Shown in pieces: positions 36,591 to 45,026 of a stretch of DNA of 52,947 nt (positions are counted from its first letter, which is position 1; the number at the start of each line of letters is the position of its first letter). Both the position numbers and the translations under genes were made by a program. Source of the stretch: Desulfovibrio desulfuricans (GTDB lineage Bacteria > Desulfobacterota > Desulfovibrionia > Desulfovibrionales > Desulfovibrionaceae). The notes beneath the pieces were generated by a model. That model worked only from the letters and a program-made list of their open reading frames with translations. It searched no databases and was not told the DNA's origin. The stretch lies in NCBI GenBank assembly GCA_015062205.1, contig SUVB01000045.1:5001-57947 (forward strand), read 5' to 3'.

Positions 36591-36620
36591 TTAATACTCA
36601 ACGATGCGGCCCAAAGTCAA
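36591..36620 (-). promoter_or_regulatory. Promoter of speA
   Basis: On the minus strand TTGACT (36620-36615) is followed after 18 bases by TATTAA (36596-36591), about 70 bases before the preferred speA start at 36520. Confidence 0.55.
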
Positions 36621-36671
36621 TCGCTCGCGCCGCCGGACGCGCCGCCCGCGCGTTGGCGAAATATCTGCCAA

Positions 36672-36687
36672 CGGCATGATTTTTGCT
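36672..36687 (+). promoter_or_regulatory. Sigma-54 type promoter
   Basis: The sequence CGGCATGATTTTTGCT matches the -24/-12 consensus (TGGCAC-N5-TTGCW) with GG and GC at the right spacing and two mismatches. It lies about 95 bases before the ATG at 36783 and no other gene lies between. It would need RpoN and an enhancer-binding activator. Confidence 0.65.
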
Positions 36688-36782
36688 TGCATCAGGGCAA
36701 CGGATCGGGCTGTCAAATTTTCCGCCCGGCCCGCTGAAACGTCGGCCATGCCGACGGGACCATAACGCACAGGAGCCTACAG

Positions 36783-37112
36783 ATGGAACTGGAATTCCGT
36801 TTTCGCAATAATGACATGGGGCCCATTTTCCCCACCTTTCAGGAACGCGTGAACACCATGCTGCCCGTCAACAGGGCCGAAGCCGCCCCCGCCGCCCCGG
36901 CGCAACCCGAAGGCGGCGCTTTTGCAGCCTCCGCCGCGCCCGCGCTGGAGCGCAGCCTTCCCGGCACGCCGCACATGCTCAATTCCGAGGAGATGCGGCA
37001 GGCGCTCGCCCAGGTGGAAGCGGAAGCCGAACAGCACAGCCAGGAGCTCATCCAGGCCCACTCCGGCCTCAACGAGCAGCGCGTGGCGCGCCTGCTCGGC
37101 CTGCTGGACTGA
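36783..37112 (+). CDS. Small protein of unknown function behind a sigma-54 promoter
   Basis: The 109-residue product is not recognised. Its first 30 residues look folded (ELEFRFRNNDMGPIFPTF), the middle is alanine- and proline-rich, and the last 45 residues are strongly helical (EEMRQALAQVEAEAEQHSQE), ending in HSGLNEQRVARLLGLLD. AGGAG precedes the ATG at about eight bases. The likely sigma-54 promoter suggests regulation together with motility, nitrogen or another RpoN-governed process. Convergent with exonuclease III downstream. Confidence 0.75.
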   Translation: MELEFRFRNNDMGPIFPTFQERVNTMLPVNRAEAAPAAPAQPEGGAFAASAAPALERSLPGTPHMLNSEEMRQALAQVEAEAEQHSQELIQAHSGLNEQRVARLLGLLD

Positions 37113-37178
37113 CCGCGACCTCCCGGGGCGCGACCCGTCTTTCCCGCCGTCCGCGTTCCGCGTGGGCGGCGGCGCGCG

Positions 37179-37985
37179 TCAGATTTCGAGGCTCAGGCCC
37201 ACGGGGCAGTGGTCCGAGCCGTAGACGTCGTCCTCTATCCAGGCGTCGCGCACGGCGGGCGCAAGCTCCTGCGAGACAAAAAAATAATCAATGCGCCAGC
37301 CGATGTTCTTCTCCCGCGCGCGGCTCTTGTACGACCACCAGGAGTAGCGCCCCTCCTCGTCTCCGTGCACCTGACGGAAGGTGTCCACATAGCCCGCCGC
37401 CGTAAAACGGTCCAGAAAGGCGCGTTCTTCCGGCAGGAAGCCGGTGGATTTCACGTTTTGCCTGGGACGGGCCAGGTCAACGGGCCTGTGGGCGATGTTG
37501 AAATCGCCGCAGACCACGATGGGCTTGCTTTTGCGGCATTCCTCCGCATAGGCCAGGAAGGCCTCGAAAAAGCCCATCTTGTAGGGCACGCGCTTGAACC
37601 GCCCTGTGGGCCTGCCGTCTGCGTCCAGCTCTTCCGCGCCGCCGTTGGGAAAGTACCCGTTGAAAAAGTGGAATTGCGGAAATTCCAGGTGCAGCAGACG
37701 ACCCTCGCCCTGAAATTCCGGCCGGGGCAGTTCCGCCGCCACCCGCAGGGGCTCCGCGCGGCTGAATACGGCCACGCCGGAATAGCCCTTCTTCACGGTA
37801 CTCCACGCCCAGTAGGCATGCCGGCCTGCCGGTTCGCGCACGTCGTCGTCCAGCTGTTCCGGCCGGGCCTTGGTTTCCTGCAGGGCCACGATATGGGCGT
37901 CCGTTTCGGCAAACCAGCGCCATTCCGGCTTGCCCGACACAGCCCGCAGGCCGTTGACATTCCAAGAAACGAGTTTGACCAGCAT
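37179..37985 (-). CDS. xth: Exodeoxyribonuclease III (AP endonuclease)
   Basis: This repairs abasic sites and removes blocked 3' ends. The 268-residue product has the family segments LVSWNVNGLRAV, ALQETKARPEQL, GYSGVAVFSR, CGDFNIAHRPVDL, YSWWSYKSRAREKNIGWRIDYF and the SDHCPVGLSL end with the catalytic histidine. The ATG at 37985 has GGGAGG upstream. It is divergent from purH, with the promoter of the latter in the gap. Confidence 0.95.
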   Translation of the reverse strand: MLVKLVSWNVNGLRAVSGKPEWRWFAETDAHIVALQETKARPEQLDDDVREPAGRHAYWAWSTVKKGYSGVAVFSRAEPLRVAAELPRPEFQGEGRLLHLEFPQFHFFNGYFPNGGAEELDADGRPTGRFKRVPYKMGFFEAFLAYAEECRKSKPIVVCGDFNIAHRPVDLARPRQNVKSTGFLPEERAFLDRFTAAGYVDTFRQVHGDEEGRYSWWSYKSRAREKNIGWRIDYFFVSQELAPAVRDAWIEDDVYGSDHCPVGLSLEI

Positions 37986-38128
37986 ACAGCCTCCCGCCGC
38001 AGCATAGCCCCGGCCGGGGCGCGGGCGCAAGGGCATTGCGCCGCCGCGCGCGGACGAAAACGCGTTGCTTCCGCCCGCTTTTTGGGATATCAGGAAGTTA
38101 CGGGCACGCAGTACGCCCTGTCGCTGCA

Positions 38129-38156
38129 TTGCCCGCCTCCGCCTGTCAGATATGTT
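38129..38156 (+). promoter_or_regulatory. Candidate promoter of purH
   Basis: TTGCCC (38129-38134), 16 bases, then TATGTT (38151-38156), 18 bases before the ATG. An alternative, TTGCTT-17-TATCAG (38065-38093), lies upstream. Confidence 0.45.
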
Positions 38157-38174
38157 ATTGTGAGGAGTCGCTTC

Positions 38175-38762
38175 ATGGATATACTGCCCATTCGTCGCGC
38201 CGTCCTGAGTGTCACGGACAAGACCGGCCTTGCGGATTTTGCCCGTTTTCTCGTCTCCAAGGGGGTGGAACTCGTGTCCACGGGCGGCACGCAGAAGGCT
38301 CTTGAGTCGGCGGGCCTGACTGTCACCGCCGTGAGCACGGTCACGGGCTTTCCCGAAATTCTCGGCGGCCGCGTCAAGACCCTGCACCCCAAAATCCATG
38401 CGGGCATCCTGGCCAACAAGGACAATCCCGAGCACATGGAAACGCTGCGGGAAAAGGGAATCCGCCCCTTTGACCTCGTCTGCGTCAACCTCTACGACTT
38501 CGCGGGCGCGGTGGAGCGCAAGCTCTCGCTGGAACAGGCCGTGGAGGAAATCGACATCGGCGGCCCCTGCATGCTGCGCGCGGCGGCCAAAAACTTTCAC
38601 AGCGTGCTCGTGCTGCCCTCGCCCCAGTGGTATCAGGCCGCCACGGACGAAATGCGCGAGAACGGAACCGTGAGTCTGCAATTCCGGCAGGCCATGGCGT
38701 CACGGGCTTTCGAGGCCACCTCGCGCTATGACGCGCTGATCACGTCTTACCTGCGCCCGTAA
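38175..38762 (+). CDS. purH: IMP cyclohydrolase (PurH N-terminal domain only)
   Basis: The 195-residue product matches only the MGS-like N-terminal half of bifunctional PurH: RAVLSVTDKTGLADFA, STGGTQKALES, TGFPEILGGRVKTLHPKIHAGIL and the DIGGPCMLRAAAKN segment. It closes the purine ring to give IMP. The AICAR formyltransferase domain, which normally follows, is absent; a stop comes at the natural domain boundary. That step must be made by a separate protein (a stand-alone transformylase or PurP-like enzyme). AGGAG precedes the ATG. Confidence 0.93.
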   Translation: MDILPIRRAVLSVTDKTGLADFARFLVSKGVELVSTGGTQKALESAGLTVTAVSTVTGFPEILGGRVKTLHPKIHAGILANKDNPEHMETLREKGIRPFDLVCVNLYDFAGAVERKLSLEQAVEEIDIGGPCMLRAAAKNFHSVLVLPSPQWYQAATDEMRENGTVSLQFRQAMASRAFEATSRYDALITSYLRP

Positions 38763-38791
38763 CCGGCGCGGCACGGCGACGCTTCCGCCTT

Positions 38792-38818
38792 CGGCGGGGA
38801 CAGAGCCCGTCCCCGCCG
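38792..38818 (+). terminator. Hairpin and short repeats after purH
   Basis: A 10-base stem (38792-38801 with 38809-38818) follows purH; there is no T tract. It overlaps two direct copies of CGTCCCCGCCGGGGCG (38808-38823 and 38833-38848), each itself palindromic. Confidence 0.5.
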
Positions 38819-38909
38819 GGGCGTCGGCAGATCGTCCCCGCCGGGGCGGATCCCGTCTTCACTTCAGCCCTTTCAGGGGAGAATTCCCATTCCCAAACCA
38901 GAAGGCAAT

Positions 38910-40559
38910 GTGCAGGGGCTCAAGCCGAGCCAGCTAAACGCGCTCTCCCGCCTGTTCAACCGCCGCTTCCCCGCGGCGGAGGTGTACACGGCGGAGCAGG
39001 CGCGCGAGTTGGCGCTGCTCTCGCGCGCGCTGGGGCGGCAGGTGGGGCTGCTCATCGACCGCAAGGGCCGTGTGCAGACGGTCATCGTGGGCGAGGCGGG
39101 CGGTCTCTATATTCCCGAACTGCCGCGCGGCCGCGGCGGGCCGGACAGGCTGCGCGGGCTGCGCCTTTTGCACACGCACCTCACGCCCGACGGACTCAGC
39201 CAGGAAGACCTGATGGACATGCTCTTCCTGCGGCTGGACGCCGTGGTGGCGCTGACGGTCAACCCCGCGGGCGACCCCGTGCAGTGGCAGGCGGCGCACC
39301 TGCTGCCCGCGCCGGACAGGGGCAGGCCCTATCATGTGGACGAGCTGCGGCCGTGGGACCGCACGGAAGCGCAGTTCGCCGCCACGGCCGAAGCGCTGGA
39401 AGCGGAACTGGCGCGCAACGCCGGGGATGCGCGCGAGGCGGACGACACGCCGCGCGCCCTGCTGGTTTCGGTGAGCACGCAGCCCCGCGTGCTGCAGGAA
39501 CGCAATCTGGACGAACTGGCGGAACTGGCGCGCACAGCCGGGCTTGTGCCGGTCGGACGCATGGCCCAGCGCGTGGCGCAGGTGAACCCGCGCCTCATTC
39601 TGGGCAAGGGCAAGGTGGCGGAACTGGAGGTGCTGGCCCTGCAGGGCCGGGCGGGCATGCTGGTCTTTGACGGCGAGCTTTCGCCCGCCCAGCTGCACAA
39701 CCTGGCGGACATCACCGAACGCAAGGTCATTGACCGGACGCAACTCATTCTGGACATTTTCGCCCAGCACGCGGAGAGCCGGGCGGGCAAGCTGCAGGTC
39801 GAACTGGCCCAACTGCGCTACACCCAGCCCCGCCTTGTGGGCAAAAACCGCGCTATGGACAGGCTCATGGGCGGCATAGGCGGGCGCGGCCCCGGCGAAA
39901 CCAAGCTGGAGACGGACCGCCGCAAACTGCGCGAGCGCATGGCCCGCATCCGCAAGGACCTGGACCGGCTGCGGCGGCAGCGCGCCTTCATCCGCGCCCG
40001 GCGCTCGCGCGCGGGCATACCGCTGGCGGCGCTGGTGGGCTACACCAACGCGGGCAAATCCACCCTGCTCAATACGCTCACCCGCTCCGACGTGCTGGCG
40101 GAAAACAAGCTCTTCGCCACGCTGGACCCGACCACCCGGCGGCTGCGCTTCCCGGCCGAGCGGGAAATCATTCTGGCGGACACGGTAGGCTTCATCCGCA
40201 ACCTGCCGCAGGAACTGACGGACGCCTTTCGCGCCACGCTGGAAGAACTGGAAGCGGCGGACCTGCTGGTGCACGTGGCCGACGCCGCGCACCCCGACCT
40301 CCTGCAGCAGCTTGACTCTGTGGACGCCATCCTGGCGGACATGGGGCTGAACCGCGTGCCGCGCCTGCTCGTGCTCAACAAGTGGGACGCGCTCGCGCCC
40401 GCCGCCCAGGCCGAACTGGCGGACGCCTTTCCGCAGGCGCTGACCGTCTCGGCCCGCAAGGGCGACGGCTGCAGGGCTCTGCTGGAGGAGTTGGAGCGGC
40501 TCCTGCTGCGACAGTCCGCCGGGCTTGTGGCCGCAGACGCGCCCCTTTCCCTCAATTGA
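38910..40559 (+). CDS. hflX: GTPase HflX
   Basis: HflX is a ribosome-associated GTPase that splits stalled 70S ribosomes. The product is 549 residues, longer than most, with an N-terminal extension of about 180. The HflX domain (LILGKGKVAELE) precedes the G domain: G1 GYTNAGKST, G3 DTVGFIRNLP, G4 NKWD. The GTG at 38910 has AAGG four bases upstream. An ATT at 38889, seven bases after AGGGGAG, is in frame and would give a seven-residue longer form (IPKPEGN); it is possible but unusual. Confidence 0.93.
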   Translation: MQGLKPSQLNALSRLFNRRFPAAEVYTAEQARELALLSRALGRQVGLLIDRKGRVQTVIVGEAGGLYIPELPRGRGGPDRLRGLRLLHTHLTPDGLSQEDLMDMLFLRLDAVVALTVNPAGDPVQWQAAHLLPAPDRGRPYHVDELRPWDRTEAQFAATAEALEAELARNAGDAREADDTPRALLVSVSTQPRVLQERNLDELAELARTAGLVPVGRMAQRVAQVNPRLILGKGKVAELEVLALQGRAGMLVFDGELSPAQLHNLADITERKVIDRTQLILDIFAQHAESRAGKLQVELAQLRYTQPRLVGKNRAMDRLMGGIGGRGPGETKLETDRRKLRERMARIRKDLDRLRRQRAFIRARRSRAGIPLAALVGYTNAGKSTLLNTLTRSDVLAENKLFATLDPTTRRLRFPAEREIILADTVGFIRNLPQELTDAFRATLEELEAADLLVHVADAAHPDLLQQLDSVDAILADMGLNRVPRLLVLNKWDALAPAAQAELADAFPQALTVSARKGDGCRALLEELERLLLRQSAGLVAADAPLSLN

Positions 40560-40674
40560 GGCCGAAATTCCCCGGTGACGGCAAGGCCGTCCGCGCTCTT
40601 CAGGCGCAACGGCCCGGCCCGCAGCGGGCGGAGGCCTTCCGGCAGGCGCAGAAAAGCTGCGGAACGGACGGCGG

Positions 40675-41289
40675 CTACAGGTTGGTCACGCCTTCCGGCT
40701 TCTTTTCCGGCGTGGCGCCCCGCGCGGGCGCGGCCGGAGCCGCAAACTCCCGCGCAGCGTCCTCCATGACGGCCTGCCCCACAACGCGCCAGTCCTCGCC
40801 CTGCCTGCGCAGGGCCAGCCAGCTTGTCATGCGTGCGGCCGTCGTCACCTGCGCCACGGCGGCGTCCGGCCCCAGCTCCTTGACGCGGGCATTCTTCAGC
40901 GCCTCCGGCGTCCACGGGCAGTCCGGCGTCTCCGCCTTGCGGCAGCGGCCCATGAGTTCCCCCGTGCTCACCCCGCGCGTGAAGTCGGCGCGCAGGCTGC
41001 GCTCCACATCCATCACGTTGCCCAGCAGGTCTTCCATGCCGCCCAGGCCCAGTCGGCGGCCAAGGGCGTCCAGCGTGCTCAGGGCGCGATCCTCCCGCGT
41101 CATGCTTTTGATAGTGTTGGCGGCCATGGCCTTCATGTCCACCTGGGCCAGAAAAGCCGCGCTGTCATTCCTTTCCAGCGCGTCAGCCAGGGCGTTGAGG
41201 CCCTTCTGCGGGCCGGAAGGCAGGCATGCGGCCGCCAGGGCCGACAACAGCACAACGGGCAGCAGCAGCCCGCGGCGAAACATCTTCAT
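40675..41289 (-). CDS. Lipoprotein of unknown function
   Basis: The 204-residue product has a lipoprotein signal with lipobox LAAAC (Cys22). The mature part has a segment of the type ALADALERNDSAAFLAQVDMKAMA, which recalls DUF2939-like proteins, but I am not sure of that. Two further cysteines lie close together in RCRKAETPDCPW. The start at 41289 has AGGAGAGG about five bases upstream. It is convergent with hflX and divergent from rfbF. Confidence 0.75.
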   Translation of the reverse strand: MKMFRRGLLLPVVLLSALAAACLPSGPQKGLNALADALERNDSAAFLAQVDMKAMAANTIKSMTREDRALSTLDALGRRLGLGGMEDLLGNVMDVERSLRADFTRGVSTGELMGRCRKAETPDCPWTPEALKNARVKELGPDAAVAQVTTAARMTSWLALRRQGEDWRVVGQAVMEDAAREFAAPAAPARGATPEKKPEGVTNL

Positions 41290-41484
41290 ACGCACCTCTC
41301 CTGCGCGCGGCGACAATATCTTCCGGCGCATCGCACAGCATACGCCTCACCGCCGCAAATGCCAAGCCGCGGCAACGGCCTGCGCCCGTCGGGGCAGGGC
41401 TTTTATTCCTCCCGTGCTTCTGCTACACAAGGGACGCGCGCCGCGCTCCCGGCACGGGCAGACGCGGCGGCAGGAGGCTCAACA

Positions 41485-42249
41485 ATGAAAGTCATCATCA
41501 TGTGCGGCGGCAAGGGCACGCGCCTGCGCGAGGAGACGGCCGTCAAGCCCAAGCCCATGGTCGAAATCGGCGGACGCCCCGTGCTCTGGCACATCATGTC
41601 CATCTATGCGCGTTTCGGCTTCAAGGATTTCATCCTGCCCCTGGGCTACAAGGGCGAGGTTATCAAGCAGTATTTCCACGATTACACCATCCGCAACACG
41701 GACTTCACCGTGGATCTCAAAAGCGGGCGCATCACCCCCTACCCCAACCGGGTGGAGGACTGGCGCGTGACCCTGTGCGACACCGGGCAGGAAACCCTCA
41801 AGGGCGCGCGCCTCAAGCGCGTGGCCAAATATATTGACACGGACCGCTTCATGGTCACCTACGGCGACGGCGTGGCCGACATCGACTTGGACAGGCTCAT
41901 CGCCTTCCACAAGGCGTCGGGAACCATCGGCACCTTCACCGGCGTGCGCATGCCCTCACGCTTCGGCACGGTGCGCACCGACGCGGACGGCAAGATTCTC
42001 TCGTGGGAAGAAAAGCCCGTGCTCAACGAATATATCAACTGCGGCTTCTTCGTGTTCAAGCGCGAATTTCTGGACTACCTCAGCGAAGAGGAATCCTGCG
42101 ACCTGGAAAAGGAACCCCTGCAGCGGCTGGCGGCCGAGGGGCAGCTTTCCATGTATCCGCACCCCGGCCAGTGGCAGTGCATGGACACCCTGCGCGACTC
42201 GATGAAGCTCAACGAGCTCTGGAACAGCGGCAAGGCCTTCTGGGCCTGA
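41485..42249 (+). CDS. rfbF: Glucose-1-phosphate cytidylyltransferase
   Basis: RfbF makes CDP-glucose from CTP and glucose-1-phosphate, the entry to CDP-3,6-dideoxyhexoses and related sugars. The 254-residue product has the nucleotidyltransferase loop GGKGTRLREET, VEIGGRPVLWHIM and VTYGDGVADID. GGAGG precedes the ATG at 41485. It heads a four-gene cluster with a glycosyltransferase, rfbG and an epimerase. Confidence 0.95.
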   Translation: MKVIIMCGGKGTRLREETAVKPKPMVEIGGRPVLWHIMSIYARFGFKDFILPLGYKGEVIKQYFHDYTIRNTDFTVDLKSGRITPYPNRVEDWRVTLCDTGQETLKGARLKRVAKYIDTDRFMVTYGDGVADIDLDRLIAFHKASGTIGTFTGVRMPSRFGTVRTDADGKILSWEEKPVLNEYINCGFFVFKREFLDYLSEEESCDLEKEPLQRLAAEGQLSMYPHPGQWQCMDTLRDSMKLNELWNSGKAFWA

Positions 42250-42259
42250 CCCTCCGGCC

Positions 42260-43291
42260 ATGCGCGTCTACTACCACCTCAGCGACTACATCAGCCACCG
42301 GCGGGCGGGCATGGCCTACATGGCCTGCCTGCGACGCCTGGGGCATGAGCTGACGGAAGATCCGGCCCGATGCGACGTGGCCGTCATCCACGAGACGCCG
42401 CACTATTACCCGCGCATTCTGCAAACCCTGCCGCTGCGGCCCGGCACGCGCCGCGCGGGCTATGCCGTGTGGGAAACGCCCCAGCTGCCCGAGGCCTTTC
42501 TGCCGGGCCTGGCGCAGGTGGACGCCGTGTGGACCTGCTCGGAATTTTCCCGACAGGCCTTTGCGCCGCATGTTCCCGCCTTTGTGCTGCCGCACGTGGT
42601 GGAACGTCCGCAGGTCTCCCCGGCGGCCCTGCGCCGCATGGCCGGCCGCCTGGGCGTGCCGCCGGACGGCAGCGGCCCGCGCCGGGATTTTCTCTTTTAC
42701 TCCATCATTGATTCGGTGAACCCCCGCAAGAACCTGCTCGCCCTGCTCTCGGCCTTCGCCACGGCCTTTCCCGGCCCGGGCGGGGACGTGCGCCTTGTCC
42801 TCAAGCAGTACCGCGAGCCGCAGGATCTTTCGGGCATCCCCCATGTGTGCAGCATCCCCGAGACGCTGGACGACGAGGAAATCGGCGCGCTGCACGCCCT
42901 CTGCGACGCCTATGTGAGCGCCCACCACGCCGAGGCCTGGGGCCTGCCCCTCTCGGAAGCCATGAGCTTCGGCAATCCCGTGATCGCCACGGGCTATTCC
43001 GGGAACATGGAATTCATGAACGAGTCCAACAGCTTCCCCGTGCCGTACGCCATTGCGCCGGTGACGGAGGCCATGTGCCGCGCCCTGCCCCGGCTGTTCA
43101 ACCGCGCCATGACCTGGGCGGATGTTGACATTCCCGGCCTGGTGCGCATGCTCCGCCGGGTGCGGCGGCTGGCCTGGACGGCGGCGGACCGGGCCCGCGT
43201 GACGGCCGACATGGCCCGCTTTGCCCCCGAAGCCGTGGCCCTCCGTCTGCAGGCGCTGCTGGACGCCCTGCCGACGCGCCGGCATCCTTGA
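42260..43291 (+). CDS. Glycosyltransferase, GT4-like
   Basis: The 343-residue product resembles GT-B glycosyltransferases of family 4. The C-terminal half has NPRKNLLALLSAF, the nucleotide-sugar loop region YVSAHHAEAWGLPLSEAMSFG with the E-x7-E pattern, and PVIATGYSGNMEFM. The N-terminal half is a Rossmann domain with CDVAVIHETPHYY and VWTCSEFSRQAF. The acceptor is unknown. It starts ten bases after rfbF and sits between two CDP-sugar genes, so it may move the CDP-derived sugar. Confidence 0.88.
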   Translation: MRVYYHLSDYISHRRAGMAYMACLRRLGHELTEDPARCDVAVIHETPHYYPRILQTLPLRPGTRRAGYAVWETPQLPEAFLPGLAQVDAVWTCSEFSRQAFAPHVPAFVLPHVVERPQVSPAALRRMAGRLGVPPDGSGPRRDFLFYSIIDSVNPRKNLLALLSAFATAFPGPGGDVRLVLKQYREPQDLSGIPHVCSIPETLDDEEIGALHALCDAYVSAHHAEAWGLPLSEAMSFGNPVIATGYSGNMEFMNESNSFPVPYAIAPVTEAMCRALPRLFNRAMTWADVDIPGLVRMLRRVRRLAWTAADRARVTADMARFAPEAVALRLQALLDALPTRRHP

Positions 43292-43410
43292 CACGCGCGC
43301 CCTGTCGGGCGACCATGCCCCTAGCGGGATCCGGGCCGTTCCACGGCAGCGGCCCGTCCGGGGCGCGCTGTTATTCCCCCGCGCCAGTACCATCCAAAAG
43401 GAGCATACGC

Positions 43411-44526
43411 ATGTTTGCCGACGCATATACGGGCCGCCGGGTGTTCGTCACCGGGCATACGGGATTCAAGGGATCCTGGCTGGCGGCCTGGCTGACGCGG
43501 CTGGGGGCCGAGGTCTGCGGCTTTGCCGACACGGTGCCCACAACCCCCTCGCACTATGAAGCCATGAACCTCGGCGCGCGTCTTTCGGCCGATCTGCGCG
43601 GCGACATCCGCGACCGCGCGGCCCTGGTCAGGGCCGTGCGCGACTTCCGGCCGGACGTCATCTTCCACCTGGCCGCCCAGGCTCTGGTGCGCAAGTCCTA
43701 CGAGGAACCGGCCCTGACCTTTGAGGCCAACATGATGGGCACCCTCAACATGCTGGAGGCCGTGCGCGCCTGCCCCGACGTCAAGGCCGTGGTCATGATT
43801 ACCTCCGACAAGTGCTACCGCAACGATGAGTGGGTGTGGGGCTACCGCGAAACAGACCACCTCGGCGGGCATGACCCCTATTCCGCCTCCAAGGGCTGCG
43901 CGGAAATCATCGCCCATTCGTATTTTGACAGCTTCTTCAGGGACGGCCCTGCCTGCGCCACGGTGCGCGCGGGCAACGTCATCGGCGGGGGCGACTGGGC
44001 ACAGGACCGCATCGTGCCCGACTGCGCCCGCGCATGGGCCGCAGGCCGGCCGGTGCAGATCCGCAGCCCATGGGCCACGCGCCCATGGCAGCTCGTGCTG
44101 GAGCCGCTCTCCGGCTATCTGTGGCTGGGCGCGCGCCTGCTGCTGGGCCTGAACGAACCCTTTGACCTGCGCGGCCAGGCCTACAATTTCGGCCCCGCCG
44201 CCGACGTGAACAACACCGTGGCCGAGGTGGCGGCAGGGCTGGCCAGGCACTGGCCCGGCTTCAAAAGCGAAATGGACGCGGACGGCCAGGCGGGCATGAA
44301 GGAATGCACCCTGCTCAAGCTCTGCTGCGACAAGGCCTTGGCCCACCTCGGCTGGAAGGCCACCCTCACCTTTGAGGAAACCATCCGCTACACGGCCGAG
44401 TGGTACCACCGTTTCTACAGGGGGGAAGGCGGCAGGCGCCCGCAGGACATGATGGACTTCAGCCTCGGGCAGATAGCGGCCTACGTCAACGCCGCGGAAC
44501 AGCGCAACCAGGTTTGGGTGAAGTGA
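43411..44526 (+). CDS. rfbG: CDP-glucose 4,6-dehydratase
   Basis: RfbG converts CDP-glucose to CDP-4-dehydro-6-deoxyglucose. The 371-residue product is an extended SDR enzyme: NAD loop GHTGFKGSW, LAAQALVRKSYEEP, ITSDKCYRNDEW and the catalytic YSASK (Tyr and Lys in DPYSASKGCAE). The C-terminal substrate domain is complete. AGGAG precedes the ATG at 43411. Its stop overlaps the next start (TGATG). Confidence 0.95.
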   Translation: MFADAYTGRRVFVTGHTGFKGSWLAAWLTRLGAEVCGFADTVPTTPSHYEAMNLGARLSADLRGDIRDRAALVRAVRDFRPDVIFHLAAQALVRKSYEEPALTFEANMMGTLNMLEAVRACPDVKAVVMITSDKCYRNDEWVWGYRETDHLGGHDPYSASKGCAEIIAHSYFDSFFRDGPACATVRAGNVIGGGDWAQDRIVPDCARAWAAGRPVQIRSPWATRPWQLVLEPLSGYLWLGARLLLGLNEPFDLRGQAYNFGPAADVNNTVAEVAAGLARHWPGFKSEMDADGQAGMKECTLLKLCCDKALAHLGWKATLTFEETIRYTAEWYHRFYRGEGGRRPQDMMDFSLGQIAAYVNAAEQRNQVWVK

Positions 44527-45026
44527 TGGACATAGATGAAAGCACTGCCGAAGATGTGGGCATCACGGGCGCGCGTCTGCAGCCCCTGGCCGTGATTCCG
44601 ACGCCGGGCGGGCCCGTGCTGCACATGCTGCGCCCCGGCACGGCCCTGTTCCCCGATTTTGGCGAGGGCTTCGGCGAAGTCTACTTCTCCGAAGTGCTGC
44701 CCGGCCGCGTCAAGGCATGGAAACGCCACACCCGCCAGACGCAGCACTTCGCCGTACCCGTGGGACGACTCAAAATTGTGCTCTACGACGACAGGGAGCA
44801 CTCCCCCACGCGCGGCGTCCTCTGCGAACTGGAGATGGGCAGGCCCGACCGCTACGGCCTGCTGCGCATTCCGGTCAACGTGTGGTACGGCTTCACGGCC
44901 GTGGGCGCTGCACCGGCCCTTATCTGCAACTGCGCGGACACTCCCCATGATCCCGGTGAAGGGATGCGCCTGCCCGCCGATGATCCCTCCATCCCTTACC
45001 GCTGGGAACCGGAGGACGCGCAGTGA
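44526..45026 (+). CDS. RmlC-like sugar 3,5-epimerase family protein
   Basis: The 166-residue product has the cupin signature of dTDP-4-dehydrorhamnose 3,5-epimerases: KAWKRHTRQTQHFAVPVG with the histidine and a KIVLYDDRE strand, then IPVNVWYGFTAVG and a CNCADTPHDPGE end. Here it follows rfbG directly (TGATG overlap), so I infer it works on a CDP-4-keto-6-deoxyhexose and not on the dTDP form. A 3,5- or 5-epimerisation followed by a reductase would give a 6-deoxy-L-sugar. No reductase gene lies in the cluster; the one at 16885 could supply it. Confidence 0.82.
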   Translation: MDIDESTAEDVGITGARLQPLAVIPTPGGPVLHMLRPGTALFPDFGEGFGEVYFSEVLPGRVKAWKRHTRQTQHFAVPVGRLKIVLYDDREHSPTRGVLCELEMGRPDRYGLLRIPVNVWYGFTAVGAAPALICNCADTPHDPGEGMRLPADDPSIPYRWEPEDAQ

